Positions 34,517 to 43,616 of a DNA stretch of 56,750 bases are shown here, piece by piece (positions within the stretch are counted from its first letter, which is position 1; the number at the start of each line of letters is the position of its first letter). The stretch is from NCBI GenBank assembly GCA_025454405.1, contig JALOON010000064.1:1-56750 (forward strand), read 5' to 3'. A program made the translations under genes and the position numbers. Under the pieces are notes generated by a model. That model made no database searches. It had not been told where the DNA came from and saw only the letters and a program-made list of their open reading frames with translations. Source of the DNA: Oscillatoriaceae cyanobacterium Prado104. GTDB lineage: Bacteria; Cyanobacteriota; Cyanobacteriia; Cyanobacteriales; Microcoleaceae.

Positions 34517-35917
34517 GTGACAGAAAAAAATTATTATCCATCCTCTCCTGTGCCTACCTACGCACGAAAAGAACTGCGCGAATTAGTTCGATCGCAGCTT
34601 CAAGTTCTGCTAGAACAGGGAGACTTTCCTGGGGCGAAAGCAATTTTGCAGCCAGTCCAAGAAGCTGATATCGCTGAGGCTATTGAAGGTTTGCCAGAAA
34701 CAATGCAAGTAATAGCGTTCCGCTTGCTTGCTAAAGACGAAGCAATTGCTGTTTACGAATATCTCGACTCCAGCGTTCAGCAGTCCCTGTGCGAAAAATT
34801 CAAACGTCAAGAAGTCCTCGATATTGTAGATAAAATGTCGCCGGACGATCGAGTTAGACTTTTTGACGAATTGCCAGCAATCTTAGTCCGCCGCCTTTTA
34901 GGTCAATTGAGTCCGGCGGAACGGGAAGCAACGGCCCAACTCTTGGGCTACGAAGCAGGCACTGCCGGCCGGATCATGACCCCAGAATACATTTCTCTTA
35001 AAGAAAGCTTTACGGTTACTCAAGCCTTGGACCGCATTCGTTCTTTGGCTAAAACCACCGAAACTATTTATTCTCTTTACGTCACCGACGCCGCCCGATG
35101 TTTGACGGGAATTCTATCTTTGCGGGATCTAGTCACATCTCCTCTCGATCGAACTGTAGGGGAAATTATGACCCGCGAAGTAGTTTCAGTGCAAACAGGA
35201 ACAAATCAAGAAGAAGTTGCGAGGCTGATCCAGCGTTACGATTTTTTAGCAGTGCCGGTTGTAGACCGCGAACAGCGTTTGGTAGGCATCATTACAGTTG
35301 ACGATGCGATCGATATTTTAGAGCAAGAAGCCGCTAAAGATATCTATACTTTAGGTGGCGTCCAGTCCGGAGGCGACAATTATTTTCAGACAGGTTTATT
35401 AACCGTTGCCCGCAAAAGGGTTGTCTGGCTGTTTGTGCTGCTCTTAACTAATTCTGTAACGGGTACGATTATTAGAGCTCAAGAAGATATTTTGCAGCAA
35501 GTAGTAGCTCTCGCAGCCTTTATTCCCCTGCTGACGGGGACGGGAGGCAATGTCGGGGCTCAGTCCTCAACAGTGGTAATTCGCGGTTTGAATACCGACG
35601 AAATTCGCGCAATGGGACCGATTCAAGTAATTGTTCGCGAGGGGATGGCGGGAGCGCTATTAGGATCTATATTGGGGACAGTGGCAACTGTCTGGGCTTA
35701 TTTCTTGCAAGGGAATTTAGCAGTGGCGCTGGCGGTGGGAGCGAGTTTGTTGGCGATCGCAATTTTAGCTTCTATTGCAGGTTCTGCTCTGCCGTTTCTC
35801 TTTCGTTCTTTGGGTTTAGACCCGGCTTTGATGTCCGCTCCTTTTATTACCACTGCTGTTGATGTGTTGGGCGTTTTGATTTACTTCACTTTAGCGAGAA
35901 TGATTTTGCGGGTTTAA
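34517..35917 (+). CDS. mgtE: MgtE-type magnesium transporter
   Basis: 466 residues. The cytosolic N domain (residues ~15-130: DIAEAIEGLPETMQVIAFRL, ELPAILVRRLLGQLSPAERE) and two CBS domains (~135-260: RIMTPEYISLKESFTVTQAL, EIMTREVVSVQTGTNQEEVA, VGIITVDDAIDILEQEAAKD) act as Mg2+ sensors. The last ~180 residues are five membrane helices, including LTGTGGNVGAQSSTVVIRGL, a conserved MgtE pore motif. Imports Mg2+. I take GTG at 34517 (VTEKNYYPS) as start because AAGGGGG lies 6 bases before; a TTG at 34511 would be too close to this site. Confidence 0.93.
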   Translation: MTEKNYYPSSPVPTYARKELRELVRSQLQVLLEQGDFPGAKAILQPVQEADIAEAIEGLPETMQVIAFRLLAKDEAIAVYEYLDSSVQQSLCEKFKRQEVLDIVDKMSPDDRVRLFDELPAILVRRLLGQLSPAEREATAQLLGYEAGTAGRIMTPEYISLKESFTVTQALDRIRSLAKTTETIYSLYVTDAARCLTGILSLRDLVTSPLDRTVGEIMTREVVSVQTGTNQEEVARLIQRYDFLAVPVVDREQRLVGIITVDDAIDILEQEAAKDIYTLGGVQSGGDNYFQTGLLTVARKRVVWLFVLLLTNSVTGTIIRAQEDILQQVVALAAFIPLLTGTGGNVGAQSSTVVIRGLNTDEIRAMGPIQVIVREGMAGALLGSILGTVATVWAYFLQGNLAVALAVGASLLAIAILASIAGSALPFLFRSLGLDPALMSAPFITTAVDVLGVLIYFTLARMILRV

Positions 35918-36058
35918 TGCAGTTTAATATATTTAAGTCGATCGGCATCAATAAAAAAAATAGTAATTTTCGATTCTGCAAGCTGCGGGACACCAATTCC
36001 CAATTTTCCACCCCAGATCCCAAGTAGATATCCATTTCCATTCCCCATTCCGAAACAT

Positions 36059-37015
36059 ATGTCTTCCTTTAACTCACCAACCAAAATTCAAAATCCAAAA
36101 TCTAACAATTTGTTAGAAACTGCTGAATTACTTTTTCTGTTTGCCTCGGCTCTCGGATTGGCTGGTGCTTTGTTTTTCCAACAGGCTATCTATGCTGAAG
36201 TACCAATAATTATAGCGCTGCTGCTGAATTTTGTTAACAGGCAGAAATTGCAGCGGCAAATTAAGACAAGTACCGCCGCAGCACTCGATCGAACGAACCA
36301 ACAAGCAGCAGCAACAGATCGGTCGATCGAACAGTTGCAAATCGCCATTAAATCTCTCGACGAAGTTGTCGCCCAAACATCCCGAGAAAGTATCAATCCC
36401 GGACCGGGTGAAAACGTACATTCTCTAATTTCGGCATTGGAAAACCTGCGGCAGCGAGTCATAATCTTAGAAAAAACTATCAAAATGATTCAAAGCGAGA
36501 TCGAGATTACTAGCAGGCAATTCAAACAGCGACCGGAACTAGAACAAATCGAAAATTTGACAACAATCATGCTCGACTTGCAGCAGTTTATCAACGAACT
36601 GCCGCAGTGGGGAAATTTGCAGCAGCGACAACTAACAGAACTCCACCAACAAGTAGATAATGCTTTGCAACAAGTATCTCAAGCAATTGACGGCATTCCC
36701 CACAGAGTGCAGGAAGCAGTGCAGGGTATTGGTGGGGAATTTAACCAACAATTGTCAGGAAATGAAATCGCAGGTGACGGGGATTTGGAACGCGAAAATT
36801 CGACTGTGAACGATAGGGGCAACCGGCACAAACATCAAAATGAAAAAATTCGCCAGAAGTACCCCAGAGCTTATATTAAGTGGAGCCGGGAAGAAGATGA
36901 GAATTTGATAAAAGAATATGCCGACGGTCAAGATATTAACGAAATAGCCAAGAAATTTCAGAGACAACCAGTAGCAATTCGATCGCGCTTGCAAAAATTA
37001 GGATTGGCGGAGTAA
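36059..37015 (+). CDS. Membrane-anchored coiled-coil protein with Myb/SANT-like C-terminus
   Basis: 318 residues. Two hydrophobic segments near the N-terminus (LLFLFASALGLAGALFFQQA and IYAEVPIIIALLLNFV), then a long coiled coil (~65-245, RSIEQLQIAIKSLDEVV, LENLRQRVIILEKTIKMIQS). The last ~50 residues, YIKWSREEDENLIKEYADGQ and DINEIAKKFQRQPVAIRSRL, form a helix-turn-helix module like the Myb/SANT-type or homeodomain-like motif seen at the ends of some bacterial helicases. Such a module would bind DNA, so the architecture suggests a membrane-to-DNA tether or regulator. No homologue with known function comes to mind. Confidence 0.75.
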   Translation: MSSFNSPTKIQNPKSNNLLETAELLFLFASALGLAGALFFQQAIYAEVPIIIALLLNFVNRQKLQRQIKTSTAAALDRTNQQAAATDRSIEQLQIAIKSLDEVVAQTSRESINPGPGENVHSLISALENLRQRVIILEKTIKMIQSEIEITSRQFKQRPELEQIENLTTIMLDLQQFINELPQWGNLQQRQLTELHQQVDNALQQVSQAIDGIPHRVQEAVQGIGGEFNQQLSGNEIAGDGDLERENSTVNDRGNRHKHQNEKIRQKYPRAYIKWSREEDENLIKEYADGQDINEIAKKFQRQPVAIRSRLQKLGLAE

Positions 37016-37162
37016 CAACGATGTACGGAACAAAGTACGGAACAAATGTTGGCGAATAGAAATAAACAGCACATCTTCAAAAAAATAAAGAGTAAATCCG
37101 GGGCTGTGTCCTCCAACAACAACGGCATGAAATACGGGAGAGCCGGTTCGTTTACCGTTGAA

Positions 37163-38242
37163 TCAAAACATCTGGTCAAGGATTTGTTTTATTTTATTAA
37201 CAAATTGCTTTTCCTGAAACCATCTAAAATATTCAGCTTTGGCTTGCTTGGCGATTGTTTCAGCTTCTTGGGGATGCTTTAAATAATAATCGCATATTTT
37301 TGTCAGGTCGGATAAGTCCCATTTGACCGGAACATAGGTTTTGCCTTCCACATAAATATTCGGCTCTGTTTCTAAGTGAGACATATCGGGTTTAATTAGT
37401 AGTGTCTCATTAAGCACAATCTCATAGTCGCGATCGGTGACTTCTCCCCAGCCGAAAGGACTAACCGCCAGCTTAGCATTTTTCATCTCAGCTCTGTATT
37501 GCTTGAGCGGCACTCTAGCTGATTTTCCGGCTGCACAGATAACTTGATACGTCTCGCAGAGTGGCTTGAGATTGGAATATATGGCTTCACGATGAATATT
37601 ATAATATACACCTTTATCATCTGGGTTTGCTAACGACACTCGATAATGAATATCTATTGTCCTAGATGAAAATTTAGTTAGCCGTCGCATTAGATCGAAA
37701 CGCACCACTTTCACTAATTTATTAGCAGTAGCAAGATTCCAACCAAGAGCAATTTTTTCAATACAGGATTCGTCAATCAATGAGCCAAAATGCCAATCTT
37801 GAAAGTTCGCTTTGTAATAATCCGCTACAAAGTCGGCAAAAATATATCCCGTTTTGAATCCTTGAACATAGAGCGAACGATCTCGAAGAATTTGCTTTTT
37901 TAGGTATAAATCCACATAGGGAATTATGCCAAAGAAGGGTGAGCTTGTTTGATCGAAAGAATCTAAATAGACAATTTTAGGACGGACGTGCAATTTATGG
38001 ATGGTAGCAAATAGTTCTAAGGTATCTTTGACATTTTCTTTCCAAGAAGTAGCGATAAAAACAATATCATATCGCTGGGTTTCTAAAAAATTTAAAACGC
38101 TTTTAAAAGATTCTACCAATTGAATATCTATTTTCAGGTTTAACTGGAATTGCAACTCAAACTTCTTCGATTTAAATGGCTCTATCATCCACTCGGTAAC
38201 AGGATCGACGTTTTGGCCTTGAAGTAAAATTAATGCTTTCAT
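37163..38242 (-). CDS. Exostosin-like / GT1-type glycosyltransferase-like protein
   Basis: 359 residues. The C-terminal half carries KNAKLAVSPFGWGEVTDRDY followed by EIVLNETLLIKPDMSHLETE and PNIYVEGKTYVPVKWDLSDL. This SPfGwGE...E..L.g.lli.p arrangement is known from exostosin-like glycosyltransferases and related proteins of glycan clusters. The N-terminal half is Rossmann-like (KALILLQGQNVDP, RYDIVFIATSWKENVKDTLE). It probably adds a sugar to a surface glycan or secondary metabolite; donor and acceptor are unknown. It follows the SAF-oxidoreductase gene by 105 bp on the same strand, with a hairpin between (38297-38324). Confidence 0.65.
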   Translation of the reverse strand: MKALILLQGQNVDPVTEWMIEPFKSKKFELQFQLNLKIDIQLVESFKSVLNFLETQRYDIVFIATSWKENVKDTLELFATIHKLHVRPKIVYLDSFDQTSSPFFGIIPYVDLYLKKQILRDRSLYVQGFKTGYIFADFVADYYKANFQDWHFGSLIDESCIEKIALGWNLATANKLVKVVRFDLMRRLTKFSSRTIDIHYRVSLANPDDKGVYYNIHREAIYSNLKPLCETYQVICAAGKSARVPLKQYRAEMKNAKLAVSPFGWGEVTDRDYEIVLNETLLIKPDMSHLETEPNIYVEGKTYVPVKWDLSDLTKICDYYLKHPQEAETIAKQAKAEYFRWFQEKQFVNKIKQILDQMF

Positions 38243-38296
38243 ACTCTTGAATTTTTCTCTTTATACTAAGTTTGTCAACTTTGTCATCCAGGTTCT

Positions 38297-38324
38297 GTGT
38301 CTCCTCAAAGCTTAGGGGAGACAC
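38297..38324 (-). terminator. Hairpin between SAF-oxidoreductase and exostosin-like gene
   Basis: GTGTCTCC (38297-38304) and GGAGACAC (38317-38324) form an 8-bp stem with a 12-base loop in the 105-bp gap. There is no long T-run, so it may attenuate rather than stop transcription. Confidence 0.45.
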
Positions 38325-38347
38325 TTACGCATAAATTTTCTTTCGCC

Positions 38348-39577
38348 TTACTTGGCTAATGAGAGTGAAGGTGAATCAGTATTTGATGAAGGTGACACAT
38401 CCTTCTCGTTAATTAAGCTATTGAGCAAATCTCGATAAACTTCCAAAGCTTTCGTTTCAGCAAGCTCTACATCTTCAAAGCGAACAATTTGCCCCGGCTC
38501 GATCTCTTTGACAATTCGAGTATTTTTTAAAAGACAAATTGGTACTGCGTCAATATTTTCCCGCAGCCGCAGCGCCATTCCTCTCACGTCAAATCCTCCC
38601 GCACCCCGCTCTATAATTTCATCACGCCCGATCTTTCTTTTTGCAACAGCCGCAACCGCGATCGTTGGATTAGCTGAATTATTGAGTAATATTTGCTCAC
38701 CTAGAACAATTTTACGAAGTGTATTGAGGGCTTCGAGGTAACAGAGATGATGAGGTCGTAGTAACATATATGCCAACCCTTCTCTTGTACGAAGTCGGGA
38801 AAAAGGTAAATAGCCTTCTAGCCGATCTGCTTCCTTGTTCTTAGCAAGAATCAACACACCTGGAGGTGCGCCAGCCGCTAGCACATAATCGCTAATTGGC
38901 GAACCTACTTCCTCTGAAGTTCGTACCAAGAAATCTAAATCATTGAGATGCTCTACTCGCGCTCCTATCATCCCATTTTGTGCGATGGTTGCTCCCAGAC
39001 CATTAGCGACTAAAGCCTGTTCGATTTGTAATTTAGTTCCGTCGGTGAAAGACACTACCTGCTCTAGCCTGAGTTGCTGTTTTTCAGACCAGTATTGCAT
39101 ATCTTTTAAGCTAGGATTCGGGTTTAAAAAACCTTTTAAATTCACGTAAGCGATCGCCTCAAATCCCATTCCTTCAATTTCTGCTTTCAGTCTAGCTAAA
39201 CAACCTGGCCGATCGCCATCTGCTTCAGTAATATAAGCTCCTTGTCTAACAAAATACGAACCTGTCGTCACTTGAAATTCTGAGTCAACAGTAACAACTT
39301 TTCGCTTAGCTTTAGTTGCCTCTAATACTGCCTCGGTAGCATGAATAGCATCTCCCGAACATTCAAAAACAATGTCGGATGATTCGACAAGTTCTGAGAT
39401 AGAATTTGTTAAGCTTTGTTCCGGAAAATCTTTAACAGCATCTATGGGACGCCGGGTCAAAACTTTAGATATTTGGAAATCTTTAGAACTTTGGATTAAT
39501 TTATTTAATCCAGTAGCTATAAATCCTGTACCAACGACACCTATACGAACAATATGTTCCTTCATTACTTTTCTCAC
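38348..39577 (-). CDS. NAD(P)-dependent oxidoreductase with SAF domain
   Basis: 409 residues. The N-terminus VRIGVVGTGFIATGLNKLIQ is a Rossmann dinucleotide site, and DIVFECSGDAIHATEAVLEA is like homoserine dehydrogenases. The middle holds VTVDSEFQVTTGSYFVRQG and YITEADGDRPGCLARLKAEI. The C-terminal ~80 residues (KNTRIVKEIEPGQIVRFEDV) are an SAF domain, as in sugar-acid synthases and antifreeze proteins. This two-domain type is found next to sugar or sugar-acid metabolism genes. The substrate is not known; a polyol or sugar-acid derivative is plausible given the neighbour. The ATG at 39577 or 39565 may be used. Confidence 0.75.
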   Translation of the reverse strand: MRKVMKEHIVRIGVVGTGFIATGLNKLIQSSKDFQISKVLTRRPIDAVKDFPEQSLTNSISELVESSDIVFECSGDAIHATEAVLEATKAKRKVVTVDSEFQVTTGSYFVRQGAYITEADGDRPGCLARLKAEIEGMGFEAIAYVNLKGFLNPNPSLKDMQYWSEKQQLRLEQVVSFTDGTKLQIEQALVANGLGATIAQNGMIGARVEHLNDLDFLVRTSEEVGSPISDYVLAAGAPPGVLILAKNKEADRLEGYLPFSRLRTREGLAYMLLRPHHLCYLEALNTLRKIVLGEQILLNNSANPTIAVAAVAKRKIGRDEIIERGAGGFDVRGMALRLRENIDAVPICLLKNTRIVKEIEPGQIVRFEDVELAETKALEVYRDLLNSLINEKDVSPSSNTDSPSLSLAK

Positions 39578-39840
39578 TTCCTAGCAGACCTATTTTTTTT
39601 GACAACCAGACGGGATTGCAAGTATCAACAGAAGTTCTCCCAGGGGGGGAAGAGCGGTTTCATTCTATGGCGATCTCGCCAAAAGTAAAAGAGATCGCTA
39701 TTGATGATAAAATCTCAAGCAAGCGGGCTCATGACAAATATATAGCAATCCTATTTATTAGTCAATCCATCCAAGCCAGAATCCTTGTAGTGCCAACCAT
39801 TGGTAACAAGTTATACGTATTATCATATTAATGATAAGTT

Positions 39841-40052
39841 TGTAGGGGAGAAGCATTCGGGCGACAATTTCAAAAATCAACATCAGATTTCCGATCCGAA
39901 TGCTTCGCCCTGCCCTCAGGCAAAGAATACAAACAACATCAATCTTAGGATTTTCGTTCAAATGTTTTGACGCGGGGATTGGGCGAAGCCTTTGGACATA
40001 TGTATTATCGTGTTGGCGATCTTATTGTCGCCCAAATGTTTCGCCCCTACGG
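39841..40052. repeat. GAAGCATTCGGGCGA inverted repeats, copies 2 and 3
   Basis: GGGGAGAAGCATTCGGGCGA at 39845 and CCGAATGCTTCGCCC at 39896-39910 form one copy; a decayed copy follows (GGGCGAAGCCTTTGGACA near 39978, inverse GTCGCCCAAATGTTTCGCCC near 40027-40046). The rest of the gap 39578-40098 has no convincing frame; the 71-codon frame at 39616 is not family-like. Confidence 0.7.
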
Positions 40053-40098
40053 GAATTTTGGTATATTAGAATTGTTGGTTAGGTTCGATCGCCCGAAT

Positions 40099-40683
40099 TT
40101 AAGTTTCGGTTTCTGTTCCCAAGGAAACACCTTCATAAAGCAGTTCTATCGGCAGTTCAAAATCGATGCTAGATAAAGTTACAATATCTCCAGCAGTATA
40201 AGCATAGTAAAGCCACATTCTGCCTTCTCCCCGACAGTAACGCTCGACAGAAATTTTTTCAGAATCAATCAAAATATACTCTTGCAAACTCGGAATTTTT
40301 AGGTAAGCCGTAAATTTTTCATCCCGATCCTTGGCACTTGTACTGCGGGAAAGAACTTCCACAATTATTTTCGGATTCTGAATGAATTTGCGGGAATTAA
40401 CGTCTTCTGGATCGCAACTGATTATGACATCGGGGTAATAGTAACTGCTTTGAAAATTGAGTTGCAATTTCACATCTGATACGTTTGCCCGACAACCTCT
40501 GGAACGCAGGTGAGGATACAAGTTTCTGTAAAAATTGAGTGCCAGATCGTTATGGGGAATGCTACTACCAGCCATAGCGAAAACTTCGCCGTTAACGTAT
40601 TCGTAGCGAATCTCTTGCTGGGGTTCCCATTCGAGATATTCCTCGACCGACATTTTTTGGGGAGTTTGGGAAATCGCTATCAT
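40099..40683 (-). CDS. Uma2 family endonuclease (DUF820)
   Basis: 194 residues, the compact classical Uma2 form: KMSVEEYLEWEPQQEIRYEY, VNGEVFAMAGSSIPHNDLAL, LNFQSSYYYPDVIISCDPED (family PDV Asp), KIIVEVLSRSTSAKDRDEKF (family Glu) and YLKIPSLQEYILIDSEKISV. All predicted catalytic positions of the PD-(D/E)XK fold are present, so it looks intact. The ATG at 40683 is preferred; the frame continues to 40722. Role unknown. Confidence 0.9.
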   Translation of the reverse strand: MIAISQTPQKMSVEEYLEWEPQQEIRYEYVNGEVFAMAGSSIPHNDLALNFYRNLYPHLRSRGCRANVSDVKLQLNFQSSYYYPDVIISCDPEDVNSRKFIQNPKIIVEVLSRSTSAKDRDEKFTAYLKIPSLQEYILIDSEKISVERYCRGEGRMWLYYAYTAGDIVTLSSIDFELPIELLYEGVSLGTETET

Positions 40684-40762
40684 AATCAAATTGCATTCTA
40701 ATGTTACGAGAGATTGTAGCACGATCGCTCTGTCGATCGCCCGCCAAAATCAATAGCAGTAA

Positions 40763-40779
40763 GGTGCGCAATGCGCACC
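40763..40779. repeat. GGTGCGCAATGCGCACC palindrome
   Basis: Central G changed to A compared with copies at 5943, 8641 and 32742. Confidence 0.7.
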
Positions 40780-40812
40780 ATACTTCTTGTTAGTTAGGTT
40801 CGATCGCCCTTG

Positions 40813-41550
40813 CTAATTCGACTTCACCAAAACCCCCGGTTCCCGCTGCATTGGCAGCACATCTAAAATATCCGTTTGCGCGCAATATTTTAAATCTTCA
40901 ATTACACCCAAACGCAAAAGCCGCTGTCCGTGACTCGCATTTTGCATCAATTCATGCAGTTTATCCTGCCATTGTTGGTAAAGCGCGATCGCCCCAAAAA
41001 CTTCATCATTTCCCGCAAATTCCTGCGGCGAAATTCCACTTTGTGCGAGCAAACTGTGCGCGATCGCGCCCGCACAAACCGTATCTTCTAACGAAAAACT
41101 TCCTTCCCAACCAGAACCGACAATCCCGATAGTTTCCGGTTTTTTACTTAATAGAAAATCCACAACTGCTTTGCGATTAATTAATGCCGCCGTCAGCACA
41201 GTTGGCGAAGTTTCTATTCTTTGCAGGGCCCGAGTACCGTTAGTCGTGCTGATAAAAATTCGCTTCCCAGCAACCATTTCCGGGCCGCAATCGAGGGGGG
41301 AATTTCCCATGTCAAATCCGTCAACTTTCCCGCCGCCGCGCTCTCCCGCGCGAATGCGCTTGTCTGCAGGCCATTTTTCGCTATCGGCCATCAGCTTGTC
41401 CAAGTCGCTGAAAACTTGGACGGCTTCAGCCCCGTTGTTGAGGGCGGTGGCCATTGTAGTTGTAGCCCGCAGCACATCAACCGCGATCGCACATTCGGGC
41501 ATTTTGTCGGGGGGAGTAAGTTCGGGGGTGTGGTAAATAAAAAGCTTCAC
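40813..41550 (-). CDS. comB: Probable 2-phosphosulfolactate phosphatase
   Basis: 245 residues of the ComB family, which hydrolyses 2-phospho-3-sulfolactate, a step of coenzyme M synthesis in methanogens. Motifs are CAIAVDVLRATTTMATALNN, IRAGERGGGKVDGFDMGNSP, KRIFISTTNGTRALQRI and GIVGSGWEGSFSLEDTVCAG. Cyanobacteria do not make coenzyme M, so here the true substrate may be sulfolactate-phosphate or another phosphorylated acid; conserved occurrence is established, role is not. The ATG at 41550 fits homologues. Monocistronic. Confidence 0.88.
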   Translation of the reverse strand: MKLFIYHTPELTPPDKMPECAIAVDVLRATTTMATALNNGAEAVQVFSDLDKLMADSEKWPADKRIRAGERGGGKVDGFDMGNSPLDCGPEMVAGKRIFISTTNGTRALQRIETSPTVLTAALINRKAVVDFLLSKKPETIGIVGSGWEGSFSLEDTVCAGAIAHSLLAQSGISPQEFAGNDEVFGAIALYQQWQDKLHELMQNASHGQRLLRLGVIEDLKYCAQTDILDVLPMQREPGVLVKSN

Positions 41551-41727
41551 TTTTGGAGGAACCTGCTATAAATACTCTTCAGCAATCATAGTAGAAAATG
41601 GTACTCTCACCCCTGTTTTCGATCTATCGGCTATCATTTGAGATCGGGCGAGCGGTTTTCGATGGCTCGATCGCACTCATAAATAAATATTTCCCCTCTC
41701 TTAACTACAGTCTAATCTCAATCGATC

Positions 41728-41745
41728 GCGAGCGGGGACGCTCGC
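41728..41745. repeat. GCGAGCGGGGACGCTCGC hairpin
   Basis: Same 18-mer as at 32912-32929, followed by ACTAC. A diverged form (CTCGCTAGCGGGGATTCTCG) is at about 48887-48906. Confidence 0.65.
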
Positions 41746-41783
41746 ACTACAAACTCTCAACTCTCAACTCTCAACTCTTCCCC

Positions 41784-42671
41784 ATGTCAAAACAACTAAA
41801 TTCAAATCCCGCCATTAGCGCGCCCTTCGGACTTGTAGCAGGTTTTACTTATCCTTTTCGCGCTTTTTCGCTGCTTTTAAAAACTCCCAAACTCTGGGGT
41901 TACGTATTGGTTCCTGTCGCGCTCAATTTGATTATAGGTATCCTTCTTTATTTAGGCTTGCTATTTCCGAGTTTGTCGGGAATCGATGTTTTAGTTGCCG
42001 ATTTATCCCTGCGATTTAATGCTTTAATTGCTAGTTTGCCCCAGTGGCTGAGTTTTCTCGACTGGCTGACAGTTGGTTTCGGTTGGTTGCTGCGGGTACT
42101 TTTAGTAACGGGTTTGTTATTGGTAATAGGTGTTTTATTAGTACAGTTCGGCGTGATTTTGGGTGCGCCTTGGTACGGACAATTGTCAGAACAATTGGAA
42201 CTGCTGCGGAACGGTCAATTGCCCGCAGAAGAACCGATGAATTTGACCAGTATTTTTCAGGATATCAGAAGAGCGATCGGCTTTGAGTTGAGAAAATTGC
42301 AGCTTTTATTGAGCGTTGGCTTGCCGCTGCTGCTGCTGAATTTTATTCCGGGAGTTGGCTCGATTTTCGTCAGTTTGGGATGGATTGCTTTGGGTGCGAC
42401 TTTGGTTTGTTTCGACTTTTTAGACGCGCCTTTGGAAAGAAGGCGCAGGACTTTTCAGGAGAAATTCGAGATCATTCGGGAAAATTTGCCCGCGAGTGGC
42501 AGTTTTGGTTTGGTTTGTTTGGGTTTGGTAAGCATTCCGCTGCTAAATTTGCTGGCAATTCCGCTGTGCGTGACGGCGGGGACGCTGTTTTTTTGCGATC
42601 GCATTTGGCCCCGTCGCTTTGCCGCACAGGAGAAAGGTGTCGATCGAGAAACTATTGCCCATTCAAACTAA
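41784..42671 (+). CDS. EI24-domain membrane protein (CysZ-like)
   Basis: 295 residues with about five membrane segments: the N-terminal AGFTYPFRAFSLLLKTPKLW begins the EI24/CysZ fold, followed by VLVPVALNLIIGILLYLGLL, LLVTGLLLVIGVLLVQFGVI and GLPLLLLNFIPGVGSIFVSL. The EI24 family includes the bacterial sulfate permease CysZ, but cyanobacterial members have no confirmed substrate. The ATG at 41784 is chosen (MSKQLNSNPA); the upstream frame to 41598 crosses repeats (CAACTCT heptads at 41756-41778). Confidence 0.82.
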   Translation: MSKQLNSNPAISAPFGLVAGFTYPFRAFSLLLKTPKLWGYVLVPVALNLIIGILLYLGLLFPSLSGIDVLVADLSLRFNALIASLPQWLSFLDWLTVGFGWLLRVLLVTGLLLVIGVLLVQFGVILGAPWYGQLSEQLELLRNGQLPAEEPMNLTSIFQDIRRAIGFELRKLQLLLSVGLPLLLLNFIPGVGSIFVSLGWIALGATLVCFDFLDAPLERRRRTFQEKFEIIRENLPASGSFGLVCLGLVSIPLLNLLAIPLCVTAGTLFFCDRIWPRRFAAQEKGVDRETIAHSN

Positions 42672-42731
42672 CTGGCAGATTAACCCCTGTTTTGCACCGA
42701 TACAAAACTCACGCACCAACCCTATAAGTAA

Positions 42732-42748
42732 GGTGCGCGGTGCGCACC
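42732..42748. repeat. GGTGCGCGGTGCGCACC palindrome
   Basis: Another copy of the family; lies between the EI24 gene and a convergent small gene. Confidence 0.7.
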
Positions 42749-42774
42749 TTACCGCTATCTCAGCGATTTAAAAA

Positions 42775-43050
42775 TTAGCGCACTATTCCTACTTTCTGGT
42801 TGCTGTTTTTGGCTTGGGTATTTTTAGCAGCCCTGGCGATTGCAAACGGGTTTAAAAACAGCCAGCTAATGAAGAAAAACGATGCCGTAAATAGCTGGAC
42901 AATATCGATCGCGGATAAGTAGCCATCGGAAAACAGCGCAATACTTCTATCTGTAAGACCGAATATCCAAGCGGTTATACCGAACAGCCAAATGCCCTTT
43001 TGAAGCACTGGCAAAAATGTTGTATCTTTTGAGTTCTGCTGCTCGTTCAT
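42775..43050 (-). CDS. Small membrane protein of unknown function
   Basis: 91 residues. Two hydrophobic helices (KGIWLFGITAWIFGLTDRSI and QLFTASFFFISWLFLNPFAI) with polar ends. The N-terminus MNEQQNSKDTTFLPV and the C-terminus NTQAKNSNQKVG are polar, so both probably face the cytosol. I recognise no family. Base composition and codon use look native. The gap to the next gene (43051-43616) contains an AT-rich stretch and a GAGGGCGATCGCTCCCTC hairpin near 43435-43453, but nothing else I can name. Confidence 0.6.
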   Translation of the reverse strand: MNEQQNSKDTTFLPVLQKGIWLFGITAWIFGLTDRSIALFSDGYLSAIDIVQLFTASFFFISWLFLNPFAIARAAKNTQAKNSNQKVGIVR

Positions 43051-43616
43051 TAATGTGGCCCTTGCTTGTAAATAATCTGGTCAAATTTCGCACCCCAAGG
43101 ACTTAAGGATTTTTGGTATTTTCCCTCATTTCCGTTGTTACTTATATGTTAAGAAATGTCTTCAGATCTGACAACCGATCTTTGGAAGTATTTGCACATC
43201 TATCTCAAAGGGTAGTTGCAGGGCTGATAAAGAGTTATTTTAGCTACACTTTAGTTGTTGGGGACTTGCGGATCGCAGCTCAAAAACCCTGTTTCGGAGT
43301 CGATAGTTTTATACTTGGAAGGGATGAATATTAAATCCGGGTTGCTTACCCCCTTGGGGATTTTGCGCTGATTTCTCCCCTCCTACCCTCTGGCTCTGAA
43401 ACATTACAGGCAATTTAGATGTCGCACGGCTTATCGAGGGCGATCGCTCCCTCTTGGCATCGGCGGCAAGCTCTTGATATAGTGAGTCACAGGTTGGCTC
43501 GATTTGCGATTTGCGATCGAACAATTAGAGATCGCTGAGGACGATCGGAAATTGGGAGTTTTGCCTGCAGTTGCATTGTTTGTGGAAATCGGTACAAAAC
43601 AGCGAGTTCGCCAGCT

